Source: Arbacia lixula
Lineage: Eukaryota > Echinodermata > Echinoidea > Arbacioida > Arbaciidae
Direction of reading: 5' to 3'
Length of the DNA stretch: 64,000 nt
NCBI GenBank assembly: GCA_963669155.1
Contig: OZ022596.1
Location: 6,143,582-6,207,581 of the forward strand
The position numbers were made by a program, and so were the translations under genes. Position 1 is the stretch's first letter, and each line of letters starts with the position of its first letter. Of the stretch, positions 37,601-49,920 are shown one piece after another. Under the pieces are notes generated by a model. The model was not told where the DNA came from. It saw only the letters and a list, made by a program, of their open reading frames with translations, and did not search any database.

Positions 37601-40600
37601 CAGGAGGGGAGAGGGTAGAGGTACGTCCCTAGTAGGAGGGGAGAGGGTAGAGGTACGCCCTAGAAGGAAGAGAGGGTAGAGCATAGAAGGATGGGAAAGA
37701 AATGGAAAATGGAGAAATGAAAAAGCATATTTCATGACACATAATATAGTCGACTTAGAATGTAAAAGTATACAAAATGAAAGAGTAGAGAGTGGAAGGA
37801 CTAGAGGGTAGGGCGTAGAAGGACAGGAGGGTAGAGCGCTGAGGGACAGGAGGGGAGAGGGTAGAGGTACGCCCTAGTAGGAGGGGAGAGGGTAGAGGTA
37901 CGCCCTAGAAGGAAGAGAGGGTTGAGCGTAGGACGGGAAAGAAATGGAAAATGGAGAAATGAAAAAGCATATTTCATGACACCTAATATAGTCGACTTGG
38001 TATGTAAAAGTATACAAAATGAAAGAGTAGAGTGTGGAAGGACTAGAGGGTAGGGCATAGAAGGACAGGAGGGTAGAGCGCAGAGGGACAGGAGGGGAGA
38101 GGGTAGAGGTAAGCCCCTAGTAGGAGGGGAGAGGGTAGAGGTACGCCCTAGAAGGAAGAGAGGGTAGAGCGTAGAAGGATGGGAAAGAAATGGAAAATGG
38201 AGAAATGAAAAAGCATATTTCATGACACATAATATAGTCGACTTAGAATGTAAAAGTATACAAAATGAAAGAGTAGAGTGTGGAAGGACTAGACGGTAAG
38301 GCGTAGAAGGACAGGAGGGTAGAGCGCTGAGGGACAGGAGGGGAGAGGGTAGAGGTACGCCCCTAGTAGGAGGGGAGAGGGTATAGGTACGCCCTAGTAG
38401 GAGGGGAGAGGGTAGAGGTACGCCCTAGAAGGAAGAGAGGGTAGAGCGTAGAAGGATGGGAAAGAAATGGAAAATGGAGAAATGAAAAAGCATATTTCAT
38501 GACACATAATATAGTCGACTTAGAATGTAAAAGTATACAAAATGAAAGAGTAGAGAGTGGAAGGACTAGAGGGTAGGGCGTAGAAGGACAGGAGGGTAGA
38601 GCGCTGAGGGACAGGAGGGGAGAGGGTAGAGGTACGCCCCTAGTAGGAGGAAAGAGGGTAGAGGTACGCCCTAGTAGGAGGGGAGAGGGTAGAGGTACGC
38701 CCTAGAAGGAAGAGAGGGTTGAGCGTAGGACGGGAAAGAAATGGAAAATGGAGAAATGAAAAAGCATATTTCATGACACTTAATATAGTCGACTTGGTAT
38801 GTAAAAGTATACAAAATGAAAGAGTAGAGTGTGGAAGGACTAGAGGGTAGGGCATAGAAGGACAGGAGGGTAGAGCGCAGAGGGACAGGAGGGGAGAGGG
38901 TAGAGGTACGCCCCTAGTAGGAGGGGAGAGGGTAGAGGTACGCCCTAGAAGGAAGAGAGGGTAGAGCGTAGAAGGATGGGAAAGAAATGGAAAATGGAGA
39001 AATGAAAAAGCATATTTCATGACACATAATATAGTCGACTTAGAATGTAAAAGTATACAAGATGAAAGAGTAGAGAGTGGAAGGACTAGAGGGTAGGGCG
39101 TAGAAGGACAGGAGGGTAGAGCGCAGAGGGACAGGAGGGGAGAGGGTAGAGGTACGCCCCTAGTAGGAGGGGAGAGGGTAGAGGTACGCCCTAGTAGGAG
39201 GGGAGAGGGTAGAGGTACGCCCTAGAAGGAAGAGAGGGTAGAGCGTAGAAGGATGGGAAAGAAATGGAAAATGGAGAAATGAAAAAGCATATTTCATGAC
39301 ACATAATATAGTCGACTTAGAATGTAAAAGTATACAAAATGAAAGAGTAGAGAGTGGAAGGACTAGAGGGTAGGGCGTAGAAGGACAGGAGGGTCGAGCG
39401 CTGAGGACAGGAGGGGAGAGGGTAGAGGTACGCCCCTAGTAGGAGGAAAGAGGGTAGAGGTACGCCCTAGTAGGAGGGGAGAGGGTAGAGGTACGCCCTA
39501 GAAGGAAGAGAGGGTTGAGCGTAGGACGGGAAAGAAATGGAAAATGGAGAAATGAAAAAGCATATTTCATGACACTTAATATAGTCGACTTGGTATGTAA
39601 CAGTATACAAAATGAAAGAGTAGAGTGTGGAAGGACTAGAGGGTAGGGCGTAGAAGGACAGGAGGGTAGAGCGCTGAGGGACAGGAGGGTAGAGCGCTGA
39701 GGGACAGGAGGGGAGAGGGTAGAGGTACGCCCCTAGTAGGAGGGGAGAGGGTAGAGGTACGCCCTAGAAGGAAGAGAGTGTAGAGCGTAGAAGGATGGGA
39801 AAGAAATGGAAAATGGAGAAATGAAAAAGCATATTTCATGACACATAATATAGTCGACTTAGAATGTAACAGTATACAAAATGAAAGAGTAGAGTGTGGA
39901 AGGACTAGAGGGTAGGGCGTAGAAGGACAGGAGGGTAGAGCGCTGAGGGACAGGAGGGTAGAGCGCTGAGGGACAGGAGGGTAGAGCGCTGAGGGACAGG
40001 AGGGGAGAGGGTAGAGGTACGTCCCTAGTAGGAGGGGAGAGGGTAGAGGTACGCCCCTAGTAGGAGGGGAGAGGGTAGAGGTACGCCCTAGAAGGAAGAG
40101 AGGGTAGAGCGTAGAAGGATGGGAAAGAAATGGAAAATGGAGAAATGAAAAAGCATATTTCATGACACATAATATAGTCGACTTAGAATGTAAAAGTATA
40201 CAAAATGAAAGAGTAGAGTGTGGAAGGACTAGACGGTAAGGCGTAGAAGGACAGGAGGGTAGAGCGCTGAGGGACAGGAGGGGATAGGGTAGAGGTACGC
40301 CCCTAGTAGGAGGGGAGAGGGTAGAGGTACGCCCTAGTAGGAGGGGAGAGGGTAGAGGTACGCCCTAGAAGGAAGAGAGGGTAGAGCGTAGAAGGATGGG
40401 AAAGAAATGGAAAATGGAGAAATGAAAAAGCATATTTCATGACACATAATATAGTCGACTTAGAATGTAAAAGTATACAAAATGAAAGAGTAGAGAGTGG
40501 AAGGACTAGAGGGTAGGGCGTAGAAGGACAGGAGGGTAGAGCGCTGAGGGACAGGAGGGGAGAGGGTAGAGGTACGCCCCTAGTAGGAGGAAAGAGGGTA

Positions 40601-43600
40601 GAGGTACGCCCTAGTAGGAGGGGAGAGGGTAGAGGTACGCCCTAGAAGGAAGAGAGGGTTGAGCGTAGGACGGGAAAGAAATGGAAAATGGAGAAATGAA
40701 AAAGCATATTTCATGACACTTAATATAGTCGACTTGGTATGTAACAGTATACAAAATGAAAGAGTAGAATGTGGAAGGACTAGAGGGTAGGGCGTAGAAG
40801 GACAGGAGGGTAGAGCGCTGAGGGACAGGAGGGTAGAGCGCTGAGGGACAGGAGGGGAGAGGGTAGAGGTACGCCCCTAGTAGGAGGGGAGAGGGTAGAG
40901 GTACGCCCTAGAAGGAAGAGAGGGTAGAGCGTAGAAGGATGGGAAAGAAATGGAAAATGGAGAAATGAAAAAGCATATTTCATGACACATAATATAGTCG
41001 ACTTAGAATGTAACAGTATACAAAATGAAAGAGTAGAGTGTGGAAGGACTAGAGGGTAGGGCGTAGAAGGACAGGAGGGTAGAGCGCTGAGGGACAGGAG
41101 GGTAGAGCGCTGAGGGACAGGAGGGTAGAGCGCTGAGGGACAGGAGGGGAGAGGGTAGAGGTACGTCCCTAGTAGGAGGGGAGAGGGTAGAGGTACGCCC
41201 TAGAAGGAAGAGAGGGTAGAGCATAGAAGGATGGGAAAGAAATGGAAAATGGAGAAATTAAAAAGAATATTTCATGACACATAATATAGTCGACTTAGAA
41301 TGTAAAAGTATACAAAATGAAAGAGTAGAGAGTGGAAGGACTAGAGGGTAGGGCGTAGAAGGACAGGAGGGTAGAGCGCTGAGGGACAGGAGGGGAGAGG
41401 GTAGAGGTACGCCCCTAGTAGGAGGAAAGAGGGTAGAGGTACGCCCTAGTAGGAGGGGAGAGGGTAGAGGTACGCCCTAGAAGGAAGAGAGGGTAGAGCG
41501 TAGAAGGATGGGAAAGAAATGGAAAATGGAGAAATGAAAAAGCATATTTCATGACACTTAATATAGTCGACTTGGTATGTAAAAGTATACAAAATGAAAG
41601 AGTAGAGTGTGGAAGGACTAGAGGGTAGGGCATAGAAGGACAGGAGGGTAGAGCGCAGAGGGACAGGAGGGGAGAGGGTAGAGGTACGCCCCTAGTAGGA
41701 GGGGAGAGGGTAGAGGTACGCCCTAGAAGGAAGAGAGGGTAGAGCGTAGAAGGATGGGAAAGAAATGGAAAATGGAGAAATGAAAAAGCATATTTCATGA
41801 CACATAATATAGTCGACTTAGAATGTAAAAGTATACAAAATGAAAGAGTAGAGAGTGGAAGGACTAGAGGGTAGGGCGTAGAAGGACAGGAGGGTAGAGC
41901 GCAGAGGGACAGGAGGGGAGAGGGTAGAGGTACGCCCCTAGTAGGAGGGGAGAGGGTAGAGGTACGCCCTAGTAGGAGGGGAGAGGGTAGAGGTACGCCC
42001 TAGAAGGAAGAGAGGGTAGAGCGTAGAAGGATGGGAAAGAAATGGAAAATGGAGAAATGAAAAAGCATATTTCATGACACATAATATAGTCGACTTAGAA
42101 TGTAAAAGTATACAAAATGAAAGAGTAGAGAGTGGAAGGACTAGAGGGTAGGGCGTAGAAGGACAGGAGGGTAGAGCGCAGAGGGACAGGAGGGGAGAGG
42201 GTAGAGGTACGCCCCTAGTAGGAGGGGAGAGGGTAGAGGTACGCCCTAGTAGGAGGGGAGAGGGTAGAGGTACGCCCTAGAAGGAAGAGAGGGTAGAGCG
42301 TAGAAGGATGGGAAAGAAATGGAAAATGGAGAAATGAAAAAGCATATTTCATGACACATAATATAGTCGACTTAGAATGTAAAAGTATACAAAATGAAAG
42401 AGTAGAGAGTGGAAGGACTAGAGGGTAGGGCGTAGAAGGACAGGAGGGTAGAGCGCAGAGGGACAGGAGGGGAGAGGGTAGAGGTACGCCCCTAGTAGGA
42501 GGGGAGAGGGTAGAGGTACGCCCTAGTAGGAGGGGAGAGGGTAGAGGTACGCCCTAGAAGGAAGAGAGGGTAGAGCGTAGAAGGATGGGAAAGAAATGGA
42601 AAATGGAGAAATGAAAAAGCATATTTCATGACACATAATATAGTCGACTTAGAATGTAAAAGTATACAAAATGAAAGAGTAGAGAGTGGAAGGACTAGAG
42701 GGTAGGGCGTAGAAGGACAGGAGGGTAGAGCGCTGAGGGACAGGAGGGGAGAGGGTAGAGGTACGCCCCTAGTAGGAGGGGAGAGGGTAGAGGTACGCCC
42801 TAGAAGGAAGAGAGGGTAGAGCGTAGAAGGATGGGAAAGAAATGGAAAATGGAGAAATGAAAAAGCATATTTCATGACACATAATATAGTCGACTTAGAA
42901 TGTAACAGTATACAAAATGAAAGAGTAGAGTGTGGAAGGACTAGAGGGTAGGGCGTAGAAGGACAGGAGGGTAGAGCGCTGAGGGACAGGAGGGTAGAGC
43001 GCTGAGGGACAGGAGGGTAGAGCGCTGAGGGACAGGAGGGGAGAGGGTAGAGGTACGTCCCTAGCAGGAGGGGAGAGGGTAGAGGTACGCCCTAGAAGGA
43101 AGAGAGGGTAGAGCATAGAAGGATGGGAAAGAAATGGAAAATGGAGAAATTAAAAAGAATATTTCATGACACATCATATAGTCGACTTAGAATGTAAAAG
43201 TATACAAAATGAAAGAGTAGAGAGTGGAAGGACTAGAGGGTAGGGCGTAGAAGGACAGGAGGGTAGAGCGCTGAGGGACAGGAGGGGAGAGGGTAGAGGT
43301 ACGCCCTAGTAGGAGGGGAGAGGGTAGAGGTACGCCCTAGAAGGAAGAGAGGGTTGAGCGTAGGACGGGAAAGAAATGGAAAATGGAGAAATGAAAAAGC
43401 ATATTTCATGACACCTAATATAGTCGACTTGGTATGTAAAAGTATACAAAATGAAAGAGTAGAGTGTGGAAGGACTAGAGGGTAGGGCATAGAAGGACAG
43501 GAGGGTAGAGCGCAGAGGGACAGGAGGGGAGAGGGTAGAGGTACGCCCCTAGTAGGAGGGGAGAGGGTAGAGGTACGCCCTAGAAGGAAGAGAGGGTAGA

Positions 43601-46600
43601 GCGTAGAAGGATGGGAAAGAAATGGAAAATGGAGAAATGAAAAAGCATATTTCATGACACATAATATAGTCGACTTAGAATGTAAAAGTATACAAAATGA
43701 AAGAGTAGAGTGTGGAAGGACTAGACGGTAAGGCGTAGAAGGACAGGAGGGTAGAGCGCTGAGGGACAGGAGGGGAGAGGGTAGAGGTACGCCCCTAGTA
43801 GGAGGGGAGAGGGTAGAGGTACGCCCTAGTAGGAGGGGAGAGGGTAGAGGTACGCCCTAGAAGGAAGAGAGGGTAGAGCGTAGAAGGATGGGAAAGAAAT
43901 GGAAAATGGAGAAATGAAAAAGCATATTTCATGACACATAATATAGTCGACTTAGAATGTAAAAGTATACAAAATGAAAGAGTAGAGAGTGGAAGGACTA
44001 GAGGGTAGGGCGTAGAAGGACAGGAGGGTAGAGCGCTGAGGGACAGGAGGGGAGAGGGTAGAGGTACGCCCCTAGTAGGAGGAAAGAGGGTAGAGGTACG
44101 CCCTAGTAGGAGGGGAGAGGGTAGAGGTACGCCCTAGAAGGAAGAGAGGGTTGAGCGTAGGACGGGAAAGAAATGGAAAATGGAGAAATGAAAAAGCATA
44201 TTTCATGACACCTAATATAGTCGACTTAGAATGTAAAAGTATACAAAATGAAAGAGTAGAGAGTGGAAGGACTAGAGGGTAGGGCGTAGAAGGACAGGAG
44301 GGTAGAGCGCAGAGGGACAGGAGGGGAGAGGGTAGAGGTACGCCCCTAGTAGGAGGGGAGAGGGTAGAGGTACGCCCTAGTAGGAGGGGAGAGGGTAGAG
44401 GTACGCCCTAGAAGGAAGAGAGGGTAGAGCGTAGAAGGATGGGAAAGAAATGGAAAATGGAGAAATGAAAAAGCATATTTCATGACACATAATATAGTCG
44501 ACTTAGAATGTAAAAGTATACAAAATGAAAGAGTAGAGAGTGGAAGGACTAGAGGGTAGGGCGTAGAAGGACAGGAGGGTAGAGCGCTGAGGGACAGGAG
44601 GGGAGAGGGTAGAGGTACGCCCCTAGTAGGAGGGGAGAGGGTAGAGGTACGCCCTAGAAGGAAGAGAGGGTAGAGCGTAGAAGGATGGGAAAGAAATGGA
44701 AAATGGAGAAATGAAAAAGCATATTTCATGACACATAATATAGTCGACTTAGAATGTAACAGTATACAAAATGAAAGAGTAGAGTGTGGAAGGACTAGAG
44801 GGTAGGGCGTAGAAGGACAGGAGGGTAGAGCGCTGAGGGACAGGAGGGTAGAGCGCTGAGGGACAGGAGGGTAGAGCGCTGAGGGACAGGAGGGGAGAGG
44901 GTAGAGGTACGTCCCTAGTAGGAGGGGAGAGGGTAGAGGTACGCCCTAGAAGGAAGAGAGGGTAGAGCATAGAAGGATGGGAAAGAAATGGAAAATGGAG
45001 AAATGAAAAAGCATATTTCATGACACATAATATAGTCGACTTAGAATGGAAAAGTATACAAAATGAAAGAGTAGAGAGTGGAAGGACTAGAGGGTAGGGC
45101 GTAGAAGGACAGGAGGGTAGAGCGCTGAGGGACAGGAGGGGAGAGGGTAGAGGTACGCCCCTAGTAGGAGGGGAGAGGGTAGAGGTACGCCCTAGAAGGA
45201 AGAGAGGGTAGAGCGTAGAAGGATGGGAAAGAAATGGAAAATGGAGAAATGAAAAAGCATATTTCATGACACATAATATAGTCGACTTAGAATGTAAAAG
45301 TATACAAAATGAAAGAGTAGAGTGTGGAAGGACTAGACGGTAAGGCGTAGAAGGACAGGAGGGTAGAGCGCTGAGGGACAGGAGGGGAGAGGGTAGAGGT
45401 ACGCCCCTAGTAGGAGGGGAGAGGGTAGAGGTACGCCCTAGTAGGAGGGGAGAGGGTAGAGGTACGCCCTAGAAGGAAGAGAGGGTAGAGCGTAGAAGGA
45501 TGGGAAAGAAATGGAAAATGGAGAAATGAAAAAGCATATTTCATGACACATAATATAGTCGACTTAGAATGTAAAAGTATACAAAATGAAAGAGTAGAGA
45601 GTGGAAGGACTAGAGGGTAGGGCGTAGAAGGACAGGAGGGTAGAGCGCTTAGGGACAGGAGGGGAGAGGGTAGAGGTACGCCCCTAGTAGGAGGAAAGAG
45701 GGTAGAGGTACGCCCTAGTAGGAGGGGAGAGGGTAGAGGTACGCCCTAGAAGGAAGAGAGGGTTGAGCGTAGGACGGGAAAGAAATGGAAAATGGAGAAA
45801 TGAAAAAGCATATTTCATGACACATAATATAGTCGACTTAGAATGTAAAAGTATACAAAATGAAAGAGTAGAGAGTGGAAGGACTAGAGGGTAGGGCGTA
45901 GAAGGACAGGAGGGTAGAGCGCTGAGGGACAGGAGGGGAGAGGGTAGAGGTACGCCCCTAGTAGGAGGAAAGAGGGTAGAGGTACGCCCTAGTAGGAGGG
46001 GAGAGGGTAGAGGTACGCCCTAGAAGGAAGAGAGGGTTGAGCGTAGGACGGGAAAGAAATGGAAAATGGAGAAATGAAAAAGCATATTTCATGACACTTA
46101 ATATAGTCGACTTGGTATGTAAAAGTATACAAAATGAAAGAGTAGAGTGTGGAAGGACTAGAGGGTAGGGCATAGAAGGACAGGAGGGTAGAGCGCAGAG
46201 GGACAGGAGGGGAGAGGGTAGAGGTACGCCCCTAGTAGGAGGGGAGAGGGTAGAGGTACGCCCTAGAAGGAAGAGAGGGTAGAGCGTAGAAGGATGGGAA
46301 AGAAATGGAAAATGGAGAAATGAAAAAGCATATTTCATGACACATAATATAGTCGACTTAGAATGTAAAAGTATACAAAATGAAAGAGTAGAGAGTGGAA
46401 GGACTAGAGGGTAGGGCGTAGAAGGACAGGAGGGTAGAGCGCAGAGGGACAGGAGGGGAGAGGGTAGAGGTACGTCCCTAGTAGGAGGGGAGAGGGTAGA
46501 GGTACGCCCTAGAAGGAAGAGAGGGTAGAGCGTAGAAGGATGGGAAAGAAATGGAAAATGGAGAAATGAAAAAGCATATTTCATGACACATAATATAGTC

Positions 46601-48613
46601 GACTTAGAATGTAAAAGTATACAAAATGAAAGAGTAGAGAGTGGAAGGACTAGAGGGTAGGGCGTAGAAGGACAGGAGGGTAGAGCGCAGAGGGACAGGA
46701 GGGGAGAGGGTAGAGGTATGCCCCTAGTAGGAGGGGAGAGGGTAGAGGTACGCCCTAGAAGGAAGAGAGGGTAGAGCGTAGAAGGATGGGAAAGAAATGG
46801 AAAATGGAGAAATGAAAAAGCATATTTCATGACACATAATATAGTCGACTTAGAATGTAACAGTATACAAAATGAAAGAGTAGAGTGTGGAAGGACTAGA
46901 GGGTAGGGCGTAGAAGGACAGGAGGGTAGAGCGCTGAGGGACAGGAGGGGAGAGGGTAGAGGTACGCCCCTAGTAGGAGGGGAGAGGGTAGAGGTACGCC
47001 CTAGTAGGAGGGGAGAGGGTAGAGGTACGCCCTAGAAGGAAGAGAGGGTAGAGCGTAGAAGGATGGGAAAGAAATGGAAAATGGAGAAATGAAAAAGCAT
47101 ATTTCATGACACATAATATAGTCGACTTAGAATGTAAAAGTATACAAAATGAAAGAGTAGAGAGTGGAAGGACTAGAGGGTAGGGCGTAGAAGGACAGGA
47201 GGGTAGAGCGCTGAGGGACAGGAGGGGAGAGGGTAGAGGTACGCCCCTAGTAGGAGGAAAGAGGGTAGAGGTACGCCCTAGTAGGAGGGGAGAGGGTAGA
47301 GGTACGCCCTAGAAGGAAGAGAGGGTTGAGCGTAGGACGGGAAAGAAATGGAAAATGGAGAAATGAAAAAGCATATTTCATGACACATAATATAGTCGAC
47401 TTAGAATGTAACAGTATACAAAATGAAAGAGTAGAGTGTGGAAGGACTAGAGGGTAGGGCGTAGAAGGACAGGAGGGTAGAGCGCTGAGGGACAGGAGGG
47501 GAGAGGGTAGAGGTACGCCCCTAGTAGGAGGGGAGAGGGTAGAGGTACGCCCTAGTAGGAGGGGAGAGGGTAGAGGTACGCCCTAGAAGGAAGAGAGGGT
47601 AGAGCGTAGAAGGATGGGAAAGAAATGGAAAATGGAGAAATGAAAAAGCATATTTCATGACACATAATATAGTCGACTTAGAATGTAAAAGTATACAAAA
47701 TGAAAGAGTAGAGAGTGGAAGGACTAGAGGGTAGGGCGTAGAAGGACAGGAGGGTAGAGCGCTGAGGGACAGGAGGGGAGAGGGTAGAGGTACGCCCCTA
47801 GTAGGAGGAAAGAGGGTAGAGGTACGCCCTAGTAGGAGGGGAGAGGGTAGAGGTACGCCCTAGAAGGAAGAGAGGGTTGAGCGTAGGACGGGAAAGAAAT
47901 GGAAAATGGAGAAATGAAAAAGCATATTTCATGACACTTAATATAGTCGACTTGGTATGTAAAAGTATACAAAATGAAAGAGTAGAGAGTGGAAGGACTA
48001 GAGGGTAGGGCGTAGAAGGACAGGAGGGTAGAGCGCAGAGGGACAGGAGGGGAGAGGGTAGAGGTACGCCCCTAGTAGGAGGGGAGAGGGTAGAGGTACG
48101 CCCTAGTAGGAGGGGAGAGGGTAGAGGTACGCCCTAGAAGGAAGAGAGGGTAGAGCGTAGAAGGATGGGAAAGAAATGGAAAATGGAGAAATGAAAAAGC
48201 ATATTTCATGACACATAATATAGTCGACTTAGAATGTAAAAGTATACAAAATGAAAGAGTAGAGAGTGGAAGGACTAGAGGGTAGGGCGTAGAAGGACAG
48301 GAGGGTAGAGCGCTGAGGGACAGGAGGGGAGAGGGTAGAGGTACGCCCCTAGTAGGAGGGGAGAGGGTAGAGGTACGCCCTAGTAGGAGGGGAGAGGGTA
48401 GAGGTACGCCCTAGAAGGAAGAGAGGGTAGAGCGTAGAAGGATGGGAAAGAAATGGAAAATGGAGAAATGAAAAAGCATATTTCATGACACATAATATAG
48501 TCGACTTAGAATGTAAAAGTATACAAAATGAAAGAGTAGAGAGTGGAAGGACTAGAGGGTAGGGCGTGGAAGGACAGGAGGGTAGAGCACTGACAGGAGG
48601 GGAGAGGGTATAC
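16606..48613. repeat. ~270-bp satellite array with higher-order repeats (32 kb)
   Basis: About 118 units, each with a conserved AT-rich core (GAAAAAGCATATTTCATGACA, then TATAGTCGACTT and AGTATACAAAATGAAAGAGTAG) and a variable A/G-rich body. Unit length varies from roughly 245 to 325 bp. The variation comes from internal tandem sub-repeats: a 23-bp block (AGGAGGGTAGAGCGCTGAGGG plus two bases) present once to three times, and a 32/33-bp block ending TACGCCC(C)TAG present once to three times. The extra C toggles the minus-strand frame and explains the many short repeated ORFs beginning MKYAFSFLHF. A SalI site (GTCGAC) occurs in nearly every unit; it is lost at about 36921. No independent gene is seen inside. 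Copy number depends on the assembly. Confidence 0.97.
23053..35235. repeat. 4,325-bp higher-order repeat blocks (16 units each)
   Basis: Landmark units recur at an exact offset of 4,325 bp (23392/27717, 24153/28478, 25330/29655, 26327/30652, 26994/31319), giving two complete 16-unit blocks: 23053-27377 and 27378-31702. The third block follows at offset 3,782, which is 543 bp (two units) shorter. From block 3 to block 4 the offset is 5,203 = 3,782 + 1,421, due to an extra 1,421-bp (five-unit) duplication (34434 vs 35855). Blocks differ by only occasional single bases. The pattern continues less regularly to about 46 kb. Confidence 0.9.
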
Positions 48614-48960
48614 GAATGTGCGATATGTTTAAATGAGCAATATTCTCTAAAAGTTAATCATTAATCTTCAATCCAAAAAAAAAAAATTTAAAGAGCATAA
48701 TATTGCTAATTTGTGGGTGAAATTTCAGTATTTTACCTATTCATCTAGGTATGAAAATATTTAAAAGAAAGCAAGGGGGCCGGTTTGAGGCACCCATATC
48801 ATACGTACCAACTTACCAAGCCCAAGGCAGGAAGCCTGGCCAAAGCCATCATCTTTTTTTCGATGTCACAAATGGCACCCCCATGCATTTTTCAAAACAA
48901 CCCCGAATCTTCATTGAAGATGGAAGGTCCTCCACTCATCCACAATGGCTGGTTATGGAT
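48614..48960. other. Satellite-to-unique junction, non-coding
   Basis: The satellite stops abruptly after a partly degenerate unit (TAGAGCACTGACAGG, then GAGGGTATACGAATG at about 48603-48617). Unique AT-rich DNA with an A run (about 48677-48687) follows. An 81-codon ORF at 48751-48996 has no recognisable features and is not called as a gene. Confidence 0.6.
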
Positions 48961-49458
48961 GTCATAACGAATTCCATGGAATATCTAACACGATGAAAGC
49001 GACGGCCTGCAAAAGAGACGGTGCAGTTCCATGTGCTCGAGCTAGCGTGCAGTGTTATGCATGGAGGAGTGGAAGTGCGCGCGCGCGCGTGTACCTATGT
49101 ATTATGCATGAGTCTCGTGAATATGCAAATCGTGTTAAATATTCATGTACCTCTGCCCTCTCCCATTTAGCCGACCCCGTGCTACACTTATTGTAGCGAG
49201 CAGCTGACGCTGAATGAATGCATGCAGCGCGCATGTGTGTGCCTACCCTTGTACGCTGCCGCGGAGCCGCTAGGCGCCTGTGTTACCGGCCTGAGCTGAG
49301 CTGAGTGAGTGAGCCGAGTACACTCGTTCGAGGCGAAGGATACGGTTTTATTCTCTACTCTCCGATCAATTTATATCCCTTCTAACTCTGTTACTTGTTA
49401 GTAAAGGGGTGAATAAGATTTCTATTGTACTAAAATAGATCTAGATTTCATAATCACA
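48961..49458 (+). promoter_or_regulatory. CpG-richer 5' region of the trihelix gene
   Basis: CpG dinucleotides are clearly denser here than in the flanks, including an alternating (CG)n run at 49077-49088. An octamer motif ATGCAAAT lies at about 49124, and GAGCTGAGCTGAGTGAGTGAG at about 49290-49310. No clear TATA box. The start codon at 49459 has the context CACAATGCC, with A at -3 relative to ATG. A promoter and 5' UTR role is inferred from position. Confidence 0.4.
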
Positions 49459-49920
49459 ATGCCCAGGACGGAGGAGAGTACTCGCGAGAGAGGCTCCAAC
49501 TGGGGCACGGACGAGATGAGGTTGTTGTTGGAAGTAAGGGCAGATGCGGAGATTGATTCGATGATGATGGGGACCAGTCGGGACTCGATGGTATACCAGA
49601 AAATAGCGACACGGCTCGGACAAATGGGCATCCATAGAACGAGAAAGCAAGTCACCTGCAAACTGCAGAACGTCAAAAAGAAGTTCTTAGTATTGAAGGA
49701 TCAGAACTGGAGCATCGGGGAGAAAAGGAAATACTTGCATCATTATGACATTTGTCGGTCCATTTGGGGACACTACAAAGTGAAAGTCACTGCAAACACC
49801 AAGTCCAGGACTAACAACGTTCCATTCATGAGGCCCACTGGCCTCGGCCCCGTCAGGCTCAGTTCCAGGTCAAAACCCGCCAGGGATAGTTTTGTGAGTC
49901 GTGATTTTACGGAACTTCAG
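49459..49920 (+). CDS. Myb/SANT-like (trihelix) DNA-binding protein, exon 1
   Basis: Codons 1-154, ending ...ELQ before the donor CAG|GTAAAC. Residues about 14-85 match the Myb/SANT-like trihelix pattern (MSANTD/Myb_DNA-bind_4). Trp15 leads helix 1 (NWGTDEMRLLLEVRA). Helix 2 carries MVYQKIATRLGQMG (44-57). Helix 3 is RTRKQVTCKLQNVKKKF (60-76), followed by the usual HHYDICRSIWG segment (94-104). The domain probably binds DNA in the nucleus. The same fold occurs in the accessory Myb-like protein of PIF/Harbinger transposons, so a domesticated transposon origin is possible. Residues 130-154 are basic and Ser/Arg-rich. If unspliced, the frame ends four codons later. This ATG opens the frame and no in-frame upstream alternative was seen. 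Confidence 0.8.

Noticed and set aside
17068-46830. Dozens of minus-strand ORFs starting MKYAFSFLHFPFLS with signal-peptide-like N-termini
   Set aside because: The start lies in the satellite core and frames are toggled by a one-base length variant of the 32/33-bp sub-repeat. There are no splice sites or conserved ends. Stop-poor satellite is the simpler explanation, though transcription could be tested.
16606-48613. CRISPR-like regular repeat array
   Set aside because: There are no unique spacers, units are long and tandem, and the genome is eukaryotic.
48751-48996. 81-codon plus-strand ORF beside the satellite
   Set aside because: No motif, no splice context and overlapping ORFs in other frames; not supportable as a gene.
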